From CAZEDM01 sp964511075 (GTDB lineage: Bacteria > Zixibacteria > MSB-5A5 > RBG-16-43-9), in contig CAZEDM010000001.1 of NCBI GenBank assembly GCA_964511075.1, positions 62,001-126,000 of the forward strand: a stretch of DNA of 64,000 bases, in the 5' to 3' direction. Shown here piece by piece: positions 43,061 to 52,126 of this stretch. Made by a program: the position numbers and the translations under genes. Position 1 is the first letter of the stretch, and the number at the start of each line of letters is the position of its first letter. The notes under the pieces are model-generated. The model saw nothing but the letters and a program-made list of their open reading frames with translations, did not search any database and was not told where the DNA came from.

Positions 43061-44329
43061 TCAGAAGTAAACCCGAAAGGAAGTGAAATATAAATCCGGG
43101 TAGTTGCCGAATTCTGAGCGGAGCTCTAAGACAGGGTCGCTGTATTGGCTCATCAGGGCTTTGGGACTTTTGCCCAGCCCAAAATATGCACCTGCGGATA
43201 AGTAGATATTCTCTGCTATATTGTATTCAAGCTGCGGCATTAAAAAGATAGAGGGGTCGGTAAGATTTATCAATGCTTCGCCGGAGAATGTGATTAAAGG
43301 AGTTATCTGGTAAGAGATTCCCGGGGCAAGGTAATGTCGTCCCAGCAGATAGACAGAGCCTTCCTGATAGGCTGTTTCCTTGAGTTCAATCAGATAGTCC
43401 TCAGGCTTGCATGCTCCTGCCTGGTTGAAATGGTACTCCAGAAAAAGATAGGTGCCGTTCTTCAAGCTGTAGTCGAATCCCAGGCTAGTGCGAAAATAAT
43501 TTTTACCATTTTTACGATTATCACCATCAAAGGCATTAAGGAAAACATACCCTCCTTCCAGCCAGAATCCTGCCCCGCCTATAGAACGGGTCAGATCTAA
43601 TCCTGCCAGAAGATTCTCCTGAAATCCAATCATTGACAGCGAGAGATCGGTTCGAAGATAATAGAATCTGCCTCTTAAGAAAAAGGCGCTGTTCTCAAAT
43701 TCGAAATCATCCCCGAAGGTGTAACCTGCGTCTATCTCCTCCAGGGAGCTGAGGGGAATCCTTATCCTTAAAGCATCTACCCCTCTGCGGTCTTCTGTGT
43801 CTAATTCATTGAAGGAATAGGGGGCTATTACGTCAGTGGGGTTTATCACATGAGCTGATCCCCAGGCGATTGCCTGCCTACCTAAATAGATATCTGCGAA
43901 TTTGCTGTTCAGGGTAAGAAAGAGACGGTCCAGGTTCTGAAAGATGGCAAAGCTGTTGAGCTTTTCCTCCTCCTGCGGATAAAGACGGGAATCAAGGTCA
44001 ATTGCCCGGTAGGTCTGGCTTTTAAGGCCAAAACCTAGCAACTGTTCACCGAAGAGGGATCTATCCTGTACCACAGGAGAGAAATCATATGCCAGGTTGA
44101 CTGATAGATAGCTTTCGGGCCTACAGGAGAGGTTAACTCTCAGACGGCTGGTAACTGATCCCATAATCTGCTGATTCGTCTCCTGAAGCTCCTTGATCCG
44201 GGCCTGATCAAAAACGACCGAGTAATTTTTGTAATAGCCACTTAAAGAGAACTTGTCAGAAGCAGATAGGTTCACTGTTCCACAAAAAATATAGAGTATG
44301 GAGAGAAGAAAGATATTCAGTCGTCTCAT
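43061..44329 (-). CDS. Outer-membrane beta-barrel protein (DUF1302-like porin)
   Basis: 422 residues with a signal peptide (MRRLNIFLLSILYIFCGTVNLSAS) and about 16 or more alternating strands, ending in an aromatic strand (YPDLYFTSFRVYF). The segment IYLGRQAIAWGSAHVINPTD resembles that of DUF1302 outer-membrane proteins. It is the last gene of a five-gene operon with an ABC transporter and a LolA-like protein, so it may be the outer-membrane end of that export or lipid-trafficking system. Cargo unknown. Confidence 0.8.
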   Translation of the reverse strand: MRRLNIFLLSILYIFCGTVNLSASDKFSLSGYYKNYSVVFDQARIKELQETNQQIMGSVTSRLRVNLSCRPESYLSVNLAYDFSPVVQDRSLFGEQLLGFGLKSQTYRAIDLDSRLYPQEEEKLNSFAIFQNLDRLFLTLNSKFADIYLGRQAIAWGSAHVINPTDVIAPYSFNELDTEDRRGVDALRIRIPLSSLEEIDAGYTFGDDFEFENSAFFLRGRFYYLRTDLSLSMIGFQENLLAGLDLTRSIGGAGFWLEGGYVFLNAFDGDNRKNGKNYFRTSLGFDYSLKNGTYLFLEYHFNQAGACKPEDYLIELKETAYQEGSVYLLGRHYLAPGISYQITPLITFSGEALINLTDPSIFLMPQLEYNIAENIYLSAGAYFGLGKSPKALMSQYSDPVLELRSEFGNYPDLYFTSFRVYF

Positions 44330-44359
44330 TTTTCTTAAACCTCATCCTCTTTGCGTAAT

Positions 44360-45064
44360 TTAGCCTTTGGTCTCGTCACTGTCGATTCTGCCGTCTGTAA
44401 GGGTTATAAGCCTTCTGGCTCGCTCCATTATCTTGGGATCATGGGTGGAGAAGACAAAGGTTATACTGCTTTTTTCATTTAACTTCCGCATCATATCCAG
44501 AAGCTCAGCCCCGGTTTTGGAATCGAGATTGGCGGTGGGCTCATCTGCCAGGACCAGCGAGGGTTCTGAGACAATGGCACGTGCTACTGCCACCCTCTGT
44601 TGCTGTCCACCTGAGAGCTTGGTGGGGAACCGGTCGACAAAACCCCCTAGCCCCAGGTCGAAAAGTACTTTCTCCACTCTCTTGTGTCGTTCTGTCTTAG
44701 GGACTTTCTGCAGAAGCATTACGTACTCCACGTTCTCCTCCACGGTCAATACCGGGATCAAATTATAAGCCTGGAAGATGAACCCGATGTGGTCCCGGCG
44801 AAAATCGGAGAGCTCCTTACCGCTCATCTCTGTTAACTTCCTACCAGCCAGCCATACCTCGCCGCTCGAAGGAAAATCCAGCCCGGAGATGATGTTCAGA
44901 AAAGTGGTCTTGCCTGAACCGGAAGGACCAACGATGGCGGTAAACTCACCAGATCTTATACAGAGGTCGATCCCCCGTATGGCTTCCACCGGTACTCCAT
45001 CCTCCTGGTAGACTTTGGTTACCGAGTGGGTAACGATCAGTTCTTTTTTGCTGTCTTCTGACAT
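44360..45064 (-). CDS. ABC transporter ATP-binding protein (LolD/MacB type)
   Basis: 234 residues with all nucleotide-binding motifs: Walker A GPSGSGKTT, signature LSGGQQQRVAVARA and Walker B LVLADEPTANLD, plus the H-loop THD. The sequence belongs to the class partnered with FtsX-like permeases in lipoprotein release or macrolide/peptide efflux. It starts 12 bases after the stop of permease 2, and the partner permeases are the two genes immediately upstream. ATP hydrolysis would drive conformational (mechanotransmission) change rather than classic transport. Confidence 0.94.
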   Translation of the reverse strand: MSEDSKKELIVTHSVTKVYQEDGVPVEAIRGIDLCIRSGEFTAIVGPSGSGKTTFLNIISGLDFPSSGEVWLAGRKLTEMSGKELSDFRRDHIGFIFQAYNLIPVLTVEENVEYVMLLQKVPKTERHKRVEKVLFDLGLGGFVDRFPTKLSGGQQQRVAVARAIVSEPSLVLADEPTANLDSKTGAELLDMMRKLNEKSSITFVFSTHDPKIMERARRLITLTDGRIDSDETKG

Positions 45065-45076
45065 ATACGAATTCTC

Positions 45077-46300
45077 CTATAGGCTCCGGCGCATGGCTTT
45101 AGCCGGAGAAAGTTTTGCCGCTGATAGGGCCGGAAAAATCCCCACCAGAACAGTGAAAAGGAAAACTGCCAGGGGGTATTCTACAAACTGCTTGATCTTA
45201 AGCTCTGGGTAAATGAGCTTACGGAAGGTCACACCGGAGAACTCGATCCCGGTGTAATTGATCCCGGTTTTCATAGTTATTAAGATAACCACAAACCCGA
45301 TGAATAACCCTAAGATGATACTTATGAATGCCAGGGTGCCGGCCTCGAACAGAATAAGTTGAGCCATCCTCAAAGGGCTTGTTCCCACTGCCCGCATCAC
45401 CCCGAACTCAAACATCCGCTCATGCAAAGACATAAAAAGGGTGTTGACGATCCCCAGTGCCACCACCCCGAAGAGGATCAATCCCACCAGGTAGGTGGCA
45501 AAATGCGAAAGCTCGAAAGCCGCCTCCACTTCCGGAAGCAGCACAGTCCAGCTTACTGCCTCATTTCCCCCTTTTGAGTAGCGCTCCCAGAAAGGCAGGT
45601 TTCGGTCGCGGGCGTAACTGCTTTTGGTGAAACGCAAGGCGATCTCGTGTATCTCCTCTCCCAGATTCAGCATCTTCTGCGCCTGGGGAAGACGCACAAA
45701 AGCCATACCCTGGTCCATCTCCTTGATGTTGAAATCGTAGATGCCTGATACCAGAAACATCTCCTGGGAAAGCTCGCCGCTTCTGGCTTGAGCTACAGTC
45801 AGTACCACCCGGCTGCCCAGATCCACCTCCAGTATCTCAGCTAACTTGCTTCCGATTACAATATCGCGCTCGCTTTTACCTGAGAAATAGGTTCCTTTGA
45901 TTATAGCCTCATCTATCTGCGACAGATATTGTTCTGTCTCAGGATCAATCCCCACCATGGTCACAGATGCCAGATTTGAGGGAGAGGTAACCATAGCAAA
46001 GGACAGAGTGCGCTGGGTGAAGTGGCTTACTATCTTTTCCGTTTTAAGCTGCCTGAGCACCTCAGATTTATTCTCTATGGTCTTTTCCACATCAAAGGTT
46101 TCCCGAAAATCCTTATGATGGATCTGTCCCTCACCCAGGAATGATTCAGTGGCGGAGGCTATCATGTTATTCTCCATACCCAGGATCAAAGCATCGGTGA
46201 AGATCAGGGCTGCCAGGCCGATTCCGATAGCGCTTCCGGCGATTAAGGTCCGGCGCTTGTTGCGAAAGATATTTCTGATTGCCAGTTTAAGGTATAACAA
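45077..46300 (-). CDS. FtsX/MacB-type ABC permease 2
   Basis: 407 residues with the four-helix FtsX/LolCE arrangement. One N-terminal helix (about 20-40) is followed by a large periplasmic MacB_PCD domain (about 45-260) and three C-terminal helices, ending in KLSPAKAMRRSL. The motif NTLFMSLHERMFEFGVMRAVGTSPLRM is typical, quoted here in part as ERMFEFGVMRAVGTSP. It is a paralogue of the upstream permease, and the two likely form a heterodimer with the ATPase encoded 12 bases downstream. Confidence 0.92.
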   Translation of the reverse strand: MLYLKLAIRNIFRNKRRTLIAGSAIGIGLAALIFTDALILGMENNMIASATESFLGEGQIHHKDFRETFDVEKTIENKSEVLRQLKTEKIVSHFTQRTLSFAMVTSPSNLASVTMVGIDPETEQYLSQIDEAIIKGTYFSGKSERDIVIGSKLAEILEVDLGSRVVLTVAQARSGELSQEMFLVSGIYDFNIKEMDQGMAFVRLPQAQKMLNLGEEIHEIALRFTKSSYARDRNLPFWERYSKGGNEAVSWTVLLPEVEAAFELSHFATYLVGLILFGVVALGIVNTLFMSLHERMFEFGVMRAVGTSPLRMAQLILFEAGTLAFISIILGLFIGFVVILITMKTGINYTGIEFSGVTFRKLIYPELKIKQFVEYPLAVFLFTVLVGIFPALSAAKLSPAKAMRRSL

Positions 46301-46316
46301 AAGTGCTCACCTCATT

Positions 46317-47534
46317 TTAGTGCGTCCTGAGTGCCCGCGATGGTGCGACTTTTGCGGCTTTAAGTGCCGGGAAGAGGCTCACCACTATGGCTGAAAAAAT
46401 TACAGTTATCGCCGGTATGTAGAGACTACGGGCGTTTACCTCAGAATAGTAATGAGTAAACTCCATCCCTCCGTAGGTGAAACCATGAGGCATAGGGATA
46501 CCATGCCGGGACATAAGATAGTTAGCCGGAAGACTCAAAGCCATGCCGATTAAAACTCCTATTATAGCCATCACGGTCACCTCGTAAAGCACCAGCTTAA
46601 AAACCTGCACAGGCTGGGTGCCTATGGCACGCATCAAGCCATACTCTCTGGTTCGCTCCAACACGGTCATTAGTACCGTATTGAGCACCCCGATTGCCAC
46701 GATTAAGATGACGATGAAAAGCATGATCCAGGACCCCTGCTTGTCCGCCTGCATTGCCACGTAAAACGATCTGGCAAATTCCTGCCAGGGAGAGACCTCC
46801 AGTTCCGGGTTATCCAATGCCTGCCTTATTCCTTGAGCGAGCTTTTTCACTTGGCTTAGCTTCTGGGCGATTACCACTATCTCCTGAACTTTTTCCCCCA
46901 GCACCAGCAGCTCCTGGGCATCCTTCAGGTGAAGATATAAAGAGATGCGGTCAAGGGTTGCATCCCCGCTCTCAGCTATTCCCACGATTTTATAAAGATC
47001 ATTGGCTATGGAGCCGTCTGCTCCCTGGGAGACTATCACCACCTCATCTCCTGTTTTTGCCTGCAGGGTCCGGGCTAAGTTCTTTCCCAATATGGCCTCA
47101 TGCGAAGCTGAAGGTGAGAAGTTCTCACCCTGAATTATTTTCCTGTCGAATCGGGTGGCTCTGGTCTCACGTTCTGGATCAATCCCGATAATCTGAACAC
47201 CTGCGCTTTTCTCTCCCACTGAAGCCAGGCCGGCAGAGTAAACCCGGGGTGTCCAATCCTCCACCCCCTTGACCTTCTCGATTGTCTGTCCAACTTCCTG
47301 ATAATCTTTTATATTTTTATACAGGGAGGGCTTGTCCAGATAACCCTTTGCATGAATCTGTATATGACCGAGCCGGTTGCGGGTAAATACCTCGATGATG
47401 CGGTTATAGGTGCCATCTGCCCAGCCGATGGAGAGGGAGGAAAGTGCAAAGCCCCCGAACATAGTAAGCACTGTCAGAAGGGTTCTCCTTTTCTGACGGA
47501 AAATATTACGCCAGGCTATCCTAAAAGTCAGCAT
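46317..47534 (-). CDS. FtsX/MacB-type ABC permease 1
   Basis: 405 residues with the same layout as its downstream paralogue: an N-terminal helix (FGGFALSSLSIGWA), a periplasmic domain and three C-terminal helices, with ERTREYGLMRAIGTQPVQVF and an ending APSRALRTH. It lies 16 bases from the second permease and 10 from the LolA-like gene. In LolCDE-like systems one permease contacts the periplasmic carrier. The LolA-like protein upstream is the natural candidate for that carrier. Confidence 0.92.
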   Translation of the reverse strand: MLTFRIAWRNIFRQKRRTLLTVLTMFGGFALSSLSIGWADGTYNRIIEVFTRNRLGHIQIHAKGYLDKPSLYKNIKDYQEVGQTIEKVKGVEDWTPRVYSAGLASVGEKSAGVQIIGIDPERETRATRFDRKIIQGENFSPSASHEAILGKNLARTLQAKTGDEVVIVSQGADGSIANDLYKIVGIAESGDATLDRISLYLHLKDAQELLVLGEKVQEIVVIAQKLSQVKKLAQGIRQALDNPELEVSPWQEFARSFYVAMQADKQGSWIMLFIVILIVAIGVLNTVLMTVLERTREYGLMRAIGTQPVQVFKLVLYEVTVMAIIGVLIGMALSLPANYLMSRHGIPMPHGFTYGGMEFTHYYSEVNARSLYIPAITVIFSAIVVSLFPALKAAKVAPSRALRTH

Positions 47535-47544
47535 CCTTTCTTCT

Positions 47545-48315
47545 CTACTGGTTTGCTCTCAGGTTGCGGAGCGAAAAGGTCTCCTCATCCACTTTCAGGT
47601 TGAATCGAAGCTTCAGGTAGCGGATGACGGTTTTATGCCCCTGCTTATTCTGGGGGATCAGCTCCATAGCGGAGGGAATGATGCGGCCATCGAACGTCTT
47701 AACGTCGCTGTATTTCAAAACCCGCATCAGGCTGTCTTTCTCATCATAATATCTCTGCCAGACCGGGAGGTGGTCTTTTTCCCTGACCGCTATCACTATA
47801 TGACTCCAGACTACTGGCAGATCCTCCCGTGGAATACAGTCTATGTAGATGAGGTCCCTGGCCTCCTCTTCCACCCGGGTCAATTTATAGGTGTAATCCT
47901 CAAAGAGGGAAAATTCCCTCACCAGATCGTCGTTGGTGAAATCAGAGCCCATCCAGGAGCTCATCATCATAGAGGGCGGGATTTTGATCACCTTGTTTAT
48001 CTTGGGCAGATAGTTCCACATCTCGTTTTTTATGCGGAGCGTGGCAACGCCTTTCTCCTTTTTGGGAGAGGTGATCCTTATGAAGGTCTTGTCCATCCCT
48101 CTGGTCCAGGCTTTCATCTCCAGGGTGCGGCTCCAGTGCGGGGTGACTATCTCCATCTCTATCTCGGAGTAACTGTACTCAGACCGGTAAAGCTGGTCGA
48201 TATGGCGTATGATGTCCTTGACCTCTTCTCCCGAGAGGCTGCTTGCCTCTGCCAGCGAGATAAAAAACAGCAGAAGAAAAACAGACATACAGGCTAAGAG
48301 CTTTAGTTTTCTCAT
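47545..48315 (-). CDS. LolA-like outer-membrane lipoprotein-sorting protein
   Basis: 256 residues with a Sec signal peptide (LLACMSVFLLLFFISLAEAS) and an open-barrel LolA-like fold of the PF17131 type. Segments such as MKAWTRGMDKTFIRITSPKKEKG and MWNYLPKINKVIKIPPSMMMSSWMGSDF are characteristic; shorter forms are AWTRGMDKTFIRITSP and NYLPKINKVIKIPPSMM. Proteins of this type bind lipids or lipoproteins in the periplasm. It is the first gene of a five-gene operon with a near-consensus promoter at 48395-48423. Unlike LolA of enterobacteria, it is encoded with its own transporter and barrel. Confidence 0.88.
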   Translation of the reverse strand: MRKLKLLACMSVFLLLFFISLAEASSLSGEEVKDIIRHIDQLYRSEYSYSEIEMEIVTPHWSRTLEMKAWTRGMDKTFIRITSPKKEKGVATLRIKNEMWNYLPKINKVIKIPPSMMMSSWMGSDFTNDDLVREFSLFEDYTYKLTRVEEEARDLIYIDCIPREDLPVVWSHIVIAVREKDHLPVWQRYYDEKDSLMRVLKYSDVKTFDGRIIPSAMELIPQNKQGHKTVIRYLKLRFNLKVDEETFSLRNLRANQ

Positions 48316-48394
48316 CTTGTCGTTCCTTTCGGCTGCTTACAACTAAATTTTCTTGCTCCCTGATAATTACCAAGCAAAATAGGTTGAATTTTAT

Positions 48395-48423
48395 ATTATA
48401 TCCTCTGAATGGGTTTATGTCAA
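48395..48423 (-). promoter_or_regulatory. Near-consensus promoter of the LolA-like/ABC operon
   Basis: TTGACA (48423-48418), a 17-base spacer, then TATAAT (48400-48395) on the minus strand: both hexamers match consensus exactly. The leader to the first gene is about 70 bases. Confidence 0.8.
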
Positions 48424-48567
48424 ACAAAAACGGCAGAACTTTGAAATAATTTGAAAGAGAAATATTGAAAAATCATAAATTTCCTTGTTATGTCAGGTCC
48501 TTGGACCTGATATAGCTTTCAGGAGTGACTTATGACAGAGTAAAAAAAGTATTTAAAATATTTGTGT

Positions 48568-49386
48568 CTACTGTTTTACTTGTTTCTTCTTTAGTACTTC
48601 GTATAGAGCCTGAAGAGAGCTCAAGGTGATAAGTTCAAAATTGCTAAAATCCCATTCAATATTAATAAGAGGTCTAAATATAAACCTTTTTTCCCCATCC
48701 TGCATTACCATAGTATCGTCATGTAATATCTTATATTTCGACATTCTGATATTCTGTTTGAGCAAAGCTCGATAATGTTCAAACATTTCAGAAGACAAAA
48801 CAGCCTTGAAAAAAGACCAACTACGTGTAGATTCCGCCTCTTTTTCAAGTTCCTCATCTGAAGGTTCGGATTCAGGCGCTTCGACAAGCGGGGACAAGAT
48901 TATGCTCCCCTGATGAGCAGTGAAATGTCTATTGATTCTGAGTTGTTTAATCCACTGCAGGAACCTCTCGTTTTTAAATAAATTGCCTAAATTCCCGTCA
49001 ATAGAAATGATTTTGGAAACAAACTCATCTTTCTCAATGCCTGTCTTAAAACGTTCGCATTTCAAATCAAGTGAATTATTCAATATTCGAGACAACTGAT
49101 CTATGCCACCCCAGAGCAGAAGATAGTAGAAAGACAAATAATACGACGATTCGAACACGAAACCCTGCCTTTTCCAATGATGCCTCTTTGCATAATTGCG
49201 TTGTTGCACGTAAAAGAGCAATTTGTCCCTGGTGTAGCAGATATGTGACACTCTGTTCAGCAGCAGAGACCTAACCATTTCAATAGTGGAGTCATCTAAT
49301 CCAACTTTTCTAAATTTAGTTTCATATATTTCAGAGGATTGTCTTGCAAACTTGTCTCCGAATATATGGAACACCTGCCATGGCAT
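48568..49386 (-). CDS. 3' part of a frameshifted gene of unknown function
   Basis: 272 residues from an internal ATG (MPWQVFHIFGDKFARQ...), mostly helical and hydrophilic. The reading frame is open upstream of this ATG to about 49415 and reads naturally there (WAFSSPCWD), joining the 5' gene if one base is restored in the GGGG run at 49414-49417. I therefore think that this and the next entry are halves of one protein of about 430 residues. Function not recognised. The C-terminus ends LQALYEVLKKKQVKQ. Confidence 0.65.
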   Translation of the reverse strand: MPWQVFHIFGDKFARQSSEIYETKFRKVGLDDSTIEMVRSLLLNRVSHICYTRDKLLFYVQQRNYAKRHHWKRQGFVFESSYYLSFYYLLLWGGIDQLSRILNNSLDLKCERFKTGIEKDEFVSKIISIDGNLGNLFKNERFLQWIKQLRINRHFTAHQGSIILSPLVEAPESEPSDEELEKEAESTRSWSFFKAVLSSEMFEHYRALLKQNIRMSKYKILHDDTMVMQDGEKRFIFRPLINIEWDFSNFELITLSSLQALYEVLKKKQVKQ

Positions 49387-49865
49387 GTCCCAACATGGAG
49401 AGGAAAATGCCCAGGGGACTTCATGCCCTTAACAAAGATTTCTATATTTTTCTTGGCTCCATCACGATTTTCCACCAAAAAACACCTCTCCTTTTCTTTA
49501 TTTAAAAAATTCAGAATTTCCTTCTTTTCAGTGATCACTAAATCAGCGTCAACAAATTCAGCCATTAACTTAACTTTTTCATTATAATCTGGTACGTCTT
49601 TACTTAATATGACCGGTGTTAAGCCTAACTCCTTGCAAATGATTAAATGTCCTGAATTTAAAATCTGAGGTACAAATAATTCCAAATGAGCTGGAGAGTC
49701 TACAATATCATTTAGATAGACCTTCAGAGTGCAAAGTTCTCGAATGAATGGTAGAAAATTCTCTAAATCTTGGTCTTCTCTTAATTCTATTAAGACTTTA
49801 AATCTATGATTCAATAAACCTGCTGATTCAACCTCAGGATATATTTTACCGTAGACAAAAGGCAT
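49296..49865 (-). CDS. 5' part of a frameshifted gene of unknown function
   Basis: Residues 1-150 (MPFVYGKIYPEVESAGLLNH...DLVITEKKEILNFL) look like a coherent domain resembling PIN-like or nucleotide-binding folds with Asp residues. The annotated last 40 residues, GHFPLHVGTCHGRCSIYSET and beyond, are probably the wrong frame. Restoring one C in the minus-strand CCCC run gives MKSPWAFSSPCWDMPWQVFH, which continues in the 3' gene. The two frames overlap by 91 bases, far more than any other pair here. Assembly error or true pseudogene are both possible. Confidence 0.6.
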   Translation of the reverse strand: MPFVYGKIYPEVESAGLLNHRFKVLIELREDQDLENFLPFIRELCTLKVYLNDIVDSPAHLELFVPQILNSGHLIICKELGLTPVILSKDVPDYNEKVKLMAEFVDADLVITEKKEILNFLNKEKERCFLVENRDGAKKNIEIFVKGMKSPGHFPLHVGTCHGRCSIYSETSLQDNPLKYMKLNLEKLD

Positions 49866-50028
49866 AAGAATTCTTTAGAGAATGTGACTCAATTTAAAAT
49901 TATCACCTTCACAGATAAAAATACGTTAAAATGGCTCAGCATAAATATACATCAAAGTTATCTCACTTTCAAGAGATAAAAGCTGGGTAATTCGGCATAT
50001 AATCTTAAAACATTTTAATTGAAGTTGT

Positions 50029-50052
50029 AAATTGGTGGGATCCCACTAATTT
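50029..50052. repeat. 24-base near-perfect palindrome
   Basis: Centred on TGGGATCCCA with arms AAATTGG and CTAATTT, one G-T mismatch. It lies 37 bases beyond the methyltransferase stop codon. With no loop it looks more like a protein-binding or repeat site than a terminator. Confidence 0.6.
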
Positions 50053-50089
50053 TTATTAATAGAACATCTTATCAGAAGTTAGGATCCAT

Positions 50090-50767
50090 TTATCTCTTGG
50101 TATAAGTAAGCATCCATCTTTTCAAAGGGAGGTGCTGGTAAAAGTCAAAATCCTTGACTAACCCCTTAAAAACCTCTCTGAGCTCTTTCTTCGTGGGGAA
50201 GTTCTTGACCACGTAAAATTCTTTTCCATCAGGCAAGCTCCGTTTATGAATGAGATTCCCCTCTTCATCATAATGAGAGAACATCCTGTCCAGGCTTTCG
50301 CTGGGAAGCATATCGACGAGGATAGCTTTTGCCCCTTTGACAAGCCTGGCGTGTAAACCCTTGACAAAGGCTGGTATCATGGACCTGGGGATATGTGACC
50401 ACCAGTCTGCGGCAAAGGCGGTGGTGAATTTCCCCTCTAATTTCCTGAGTGCATAGGCATCTGCGATTTTGAATGTGACTTTACCTCTGGGGTAATTTTT
50501 CTTTTTGGCTATTTTTAGAACGGATGAGTTTATATCTGTTGCTAATACAGAACATGCCCTCTTTGACAGTACCTGGGTCCAGTTGCCGGTTCCGCAGGCT
50601 ATCTCCAGAACGTCCCGGTCAATTAGATATCTCTCAAAACGCTTGATTATTGGCGCAAGCAGTTCTTCCATCCGTTCATTGTCAATATATCCCATCAAAT
50701 CATCGTGCAGAGGAGCACACCTGGCATAATAGGCGTTCATATGCCGTATGAGTTCTTTATCTCGCAT
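50090..50767 (-). CDS. Class I SAM-dependent methyltransferase
   Basis: About 225 residues. The SAM-binding core starts at about residue 55 (VLEIACGTGNWTQVLSKR), with the acidic residue at the end of strand 2 (VLATDINSSVL) and motif III-like FTTAFAADWWSHIP. The substrate is unknown. I prefer the ATG at 50767 to the one two codons upstream, though neither has a clear ribosome site. The gene lies 25 bases after the ATL gene on the same strand and may share its transcript. Confidence 0.85.
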   Translation of the reverse strand: MRDKELIRHMNAYYARCAPLHDDLMGYIDNERMEELLAPIIKRFERYLIDRDVLEIACGTGNWTQVLSKRACSVLATDINSSVLKIAKKKNYPRGKVTFKIADAYALRKLEGKFTTAFAADWWSHIPRSMIPAFVKGLHARLVKGAKAILVDMLPSESLDRMFSHYDEEGNLIHKRSLPDGKEFYVVKNFPTKKELREVFKGLVKDFDFYQHLPLKRWMLTYTKR

Positions 50768-50791
50768 AATCAAATAGAGAGTTATAAATAA

Positions 50792-51130
50792 TTAAAAAGA
50801 AGACCAGAGGTACTTTTTAAGATCGATTGAATCGTCCTCTTCGAATTTTATCCCCTCTTTCTGCAGAAGCATCTTCTGAATCTCGTAACCCTGGCCAGGT
50901 TGCAAGGATATGCGTCCCCTGCTGTTTATCACCCGGTGCCAGGGCAATTTCTCAATTTGGGAAGACGAGTTCAAGGTCCAGACCACTAGGCGTGAAGCTC
51001 TGGGATTACCGGCAAATGCGGCAATCTGACCATAGGTGGCAACCTTGCCCCGGGGAATCTTTTTGATGATTTCCTTAATTCTCTGGCTGAGAGGAAAACG
51101 ATTGAACGATCCTGAATTTTTAGTCATCAT
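50792..51130 (-). CDS. Alkyltransferase-like protein (ATL), MGMT homologue without the active Cys
   Basis: About 112 residues with the winged-helix C-terminal domain of O6-alkylguanine-DNA alkyltransferase (IPRGKVATYGQIAAFAG with the recognition helix and Arg finger ASR). The catalytic PCHRV is replaced by PWHRV. That Cys-to-Trp change defines ATL proteins, which bind O6-alkylguanine and flag it for nucleotide excision repair instead of repairing it directly. I place the start at the ATG at 51130, about 10 bases after GGAG. The TTG at 51139 is too close to that site. Confidence 0.92.
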   Translation of the reverse strand: MMTKNSGSFNRFPLSQRIKEIIKKIPRGKVATYGQIAAFAGNPRASRLVVWTLNSSSQIEKLPWHRVINSRGRISLQPGQGYEIQKMLLQKEGIKFEEDDSIDLKKYLWSSF

Positions 51131-51157
51131 CTTTCCCAATCTCCAAAGAGAAGAAAA

Positions 51158-51556
51158 TTATTCCTTGCCTATGGCCCGGCGAATTCTTTTCAGTTCCGGC
51201 TCGTTCTCAAACTGCCTAAGGCAGAGATTGTAATCCTCCTCCGGAATCTCTCCCAGGCGGGAGATGAATTTCTCACGGCTGCATATGAAGCCTTTTAAAT
51301 TTTCACAGGGGAATTCATCACAGTACGCACAGTTCTCTATGCCTTTCCGTATTACACAGGGTCTGATAGGGCAGTTTTTGTCAGCAAGTTTTCCCTGGCT
51401 CATACACCCGTCGCACCGGACATTCTCCGCAGTATACATCTGATGACCCAGGTATTTTCTCCATCCCTCCACTAGTTTTTGTCTGACTGCAGGATCGTTG
51501 GAACGCGCCGCACAAAGATCACATCTATATCCGCATCGGCCCAGCATTATCTTCAT
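51158..51556 (-). CDS. DUF3795 cysteine-rich protein (1)
   Basis: 132 residues with eleven Cys in the pattern of DUF3795: CGYRCDLC near the start, VRCDGCMSQG, CPIRPCV and CAYCDEFPCENL. The clustering suggests zinc or iron-sulfur binding. The biochemical role of the family is unknown. AAGGAGGG lies 6 bases before the ATG. A second member of the family is at 55616-55960. Confidence 0.85.
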   Translation of the reverse strand: MKIMLGRCGYRCDLCAARSNDPAVRQKLVEGWRKYLGHQMYTAENVRCDGCMSQGKLADKNCPIRPCVIRKGIENCAYCDEFPCENLKGFICSREKFISRLGEIPEEDYNLCLRQFENEPELKRIRRAIGKE

Positions 51557-52126
51557 TTTTTCCCTCCTTGTTTTCCAAAATCATACGTCAATATCTGAAG
51601 AATAGTTTCACAAAGTTTTCCCTGCTGTATCAGAAGCAGCTCTAACAGGATAAAAGAGGCTATTCCACACTAATCTACCGTATTAGCAGGGGTAATTTGC
51701 CTCTAAATTTTCTTGAAGAAAATTGGAACCTTCATCTCAAAAGAATAGTATATGAAAATAGAGCTGCATAAATTTGTTAGATGCTCTCCGTTCTTGATGA
51801 TCATTGATATAATATAATCAAAAAAAGTGCGAGGGTATAATGCTTAAGCGGTAAAAATATAAATATGTCACTTAAGCAGAAAGAGATAAGTCCTTGGGCA
51901 AGTTGAAATTTGCGATTATGAAGAGGCAGATCAACCTTTTAAAACTCCTGTTTACCGCTTGTAAGGTTTATCTGGTTTGGTTCTCCTCCAGTTCTATATT
52001 AGAGCAGGAGTAATATTGGATGCCGTTTTTACGGAGATAAAACAATGACAACTTAATTGTCAATTGAATGGGGAGGGATAAGACGACAATAAATCAATGA
52101 TTAGAGCAAGAGTCAGGGAGGTAAAG
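51557..52126. other. 570-base divergent intergenic region
   Basis: It separates the minus-strand DUF3795 gene from the plus-strand DUF5916 gene. I see no gene, no clear promoter pair and no strong repeat. Confidence 0.45.

Noticed and set aside
47635..48297. 220-codon plus-strand frame opposite the LolA-like gene
   Set aside because: Antisense shadow; the minus strand has signal peptide, family motifs and operon context.
50029..50052. Terminator of the methyltransferase gene
   Set aside because: The palindrome has no loop, and T-rich sequence follows only on the strand opposite the gene.
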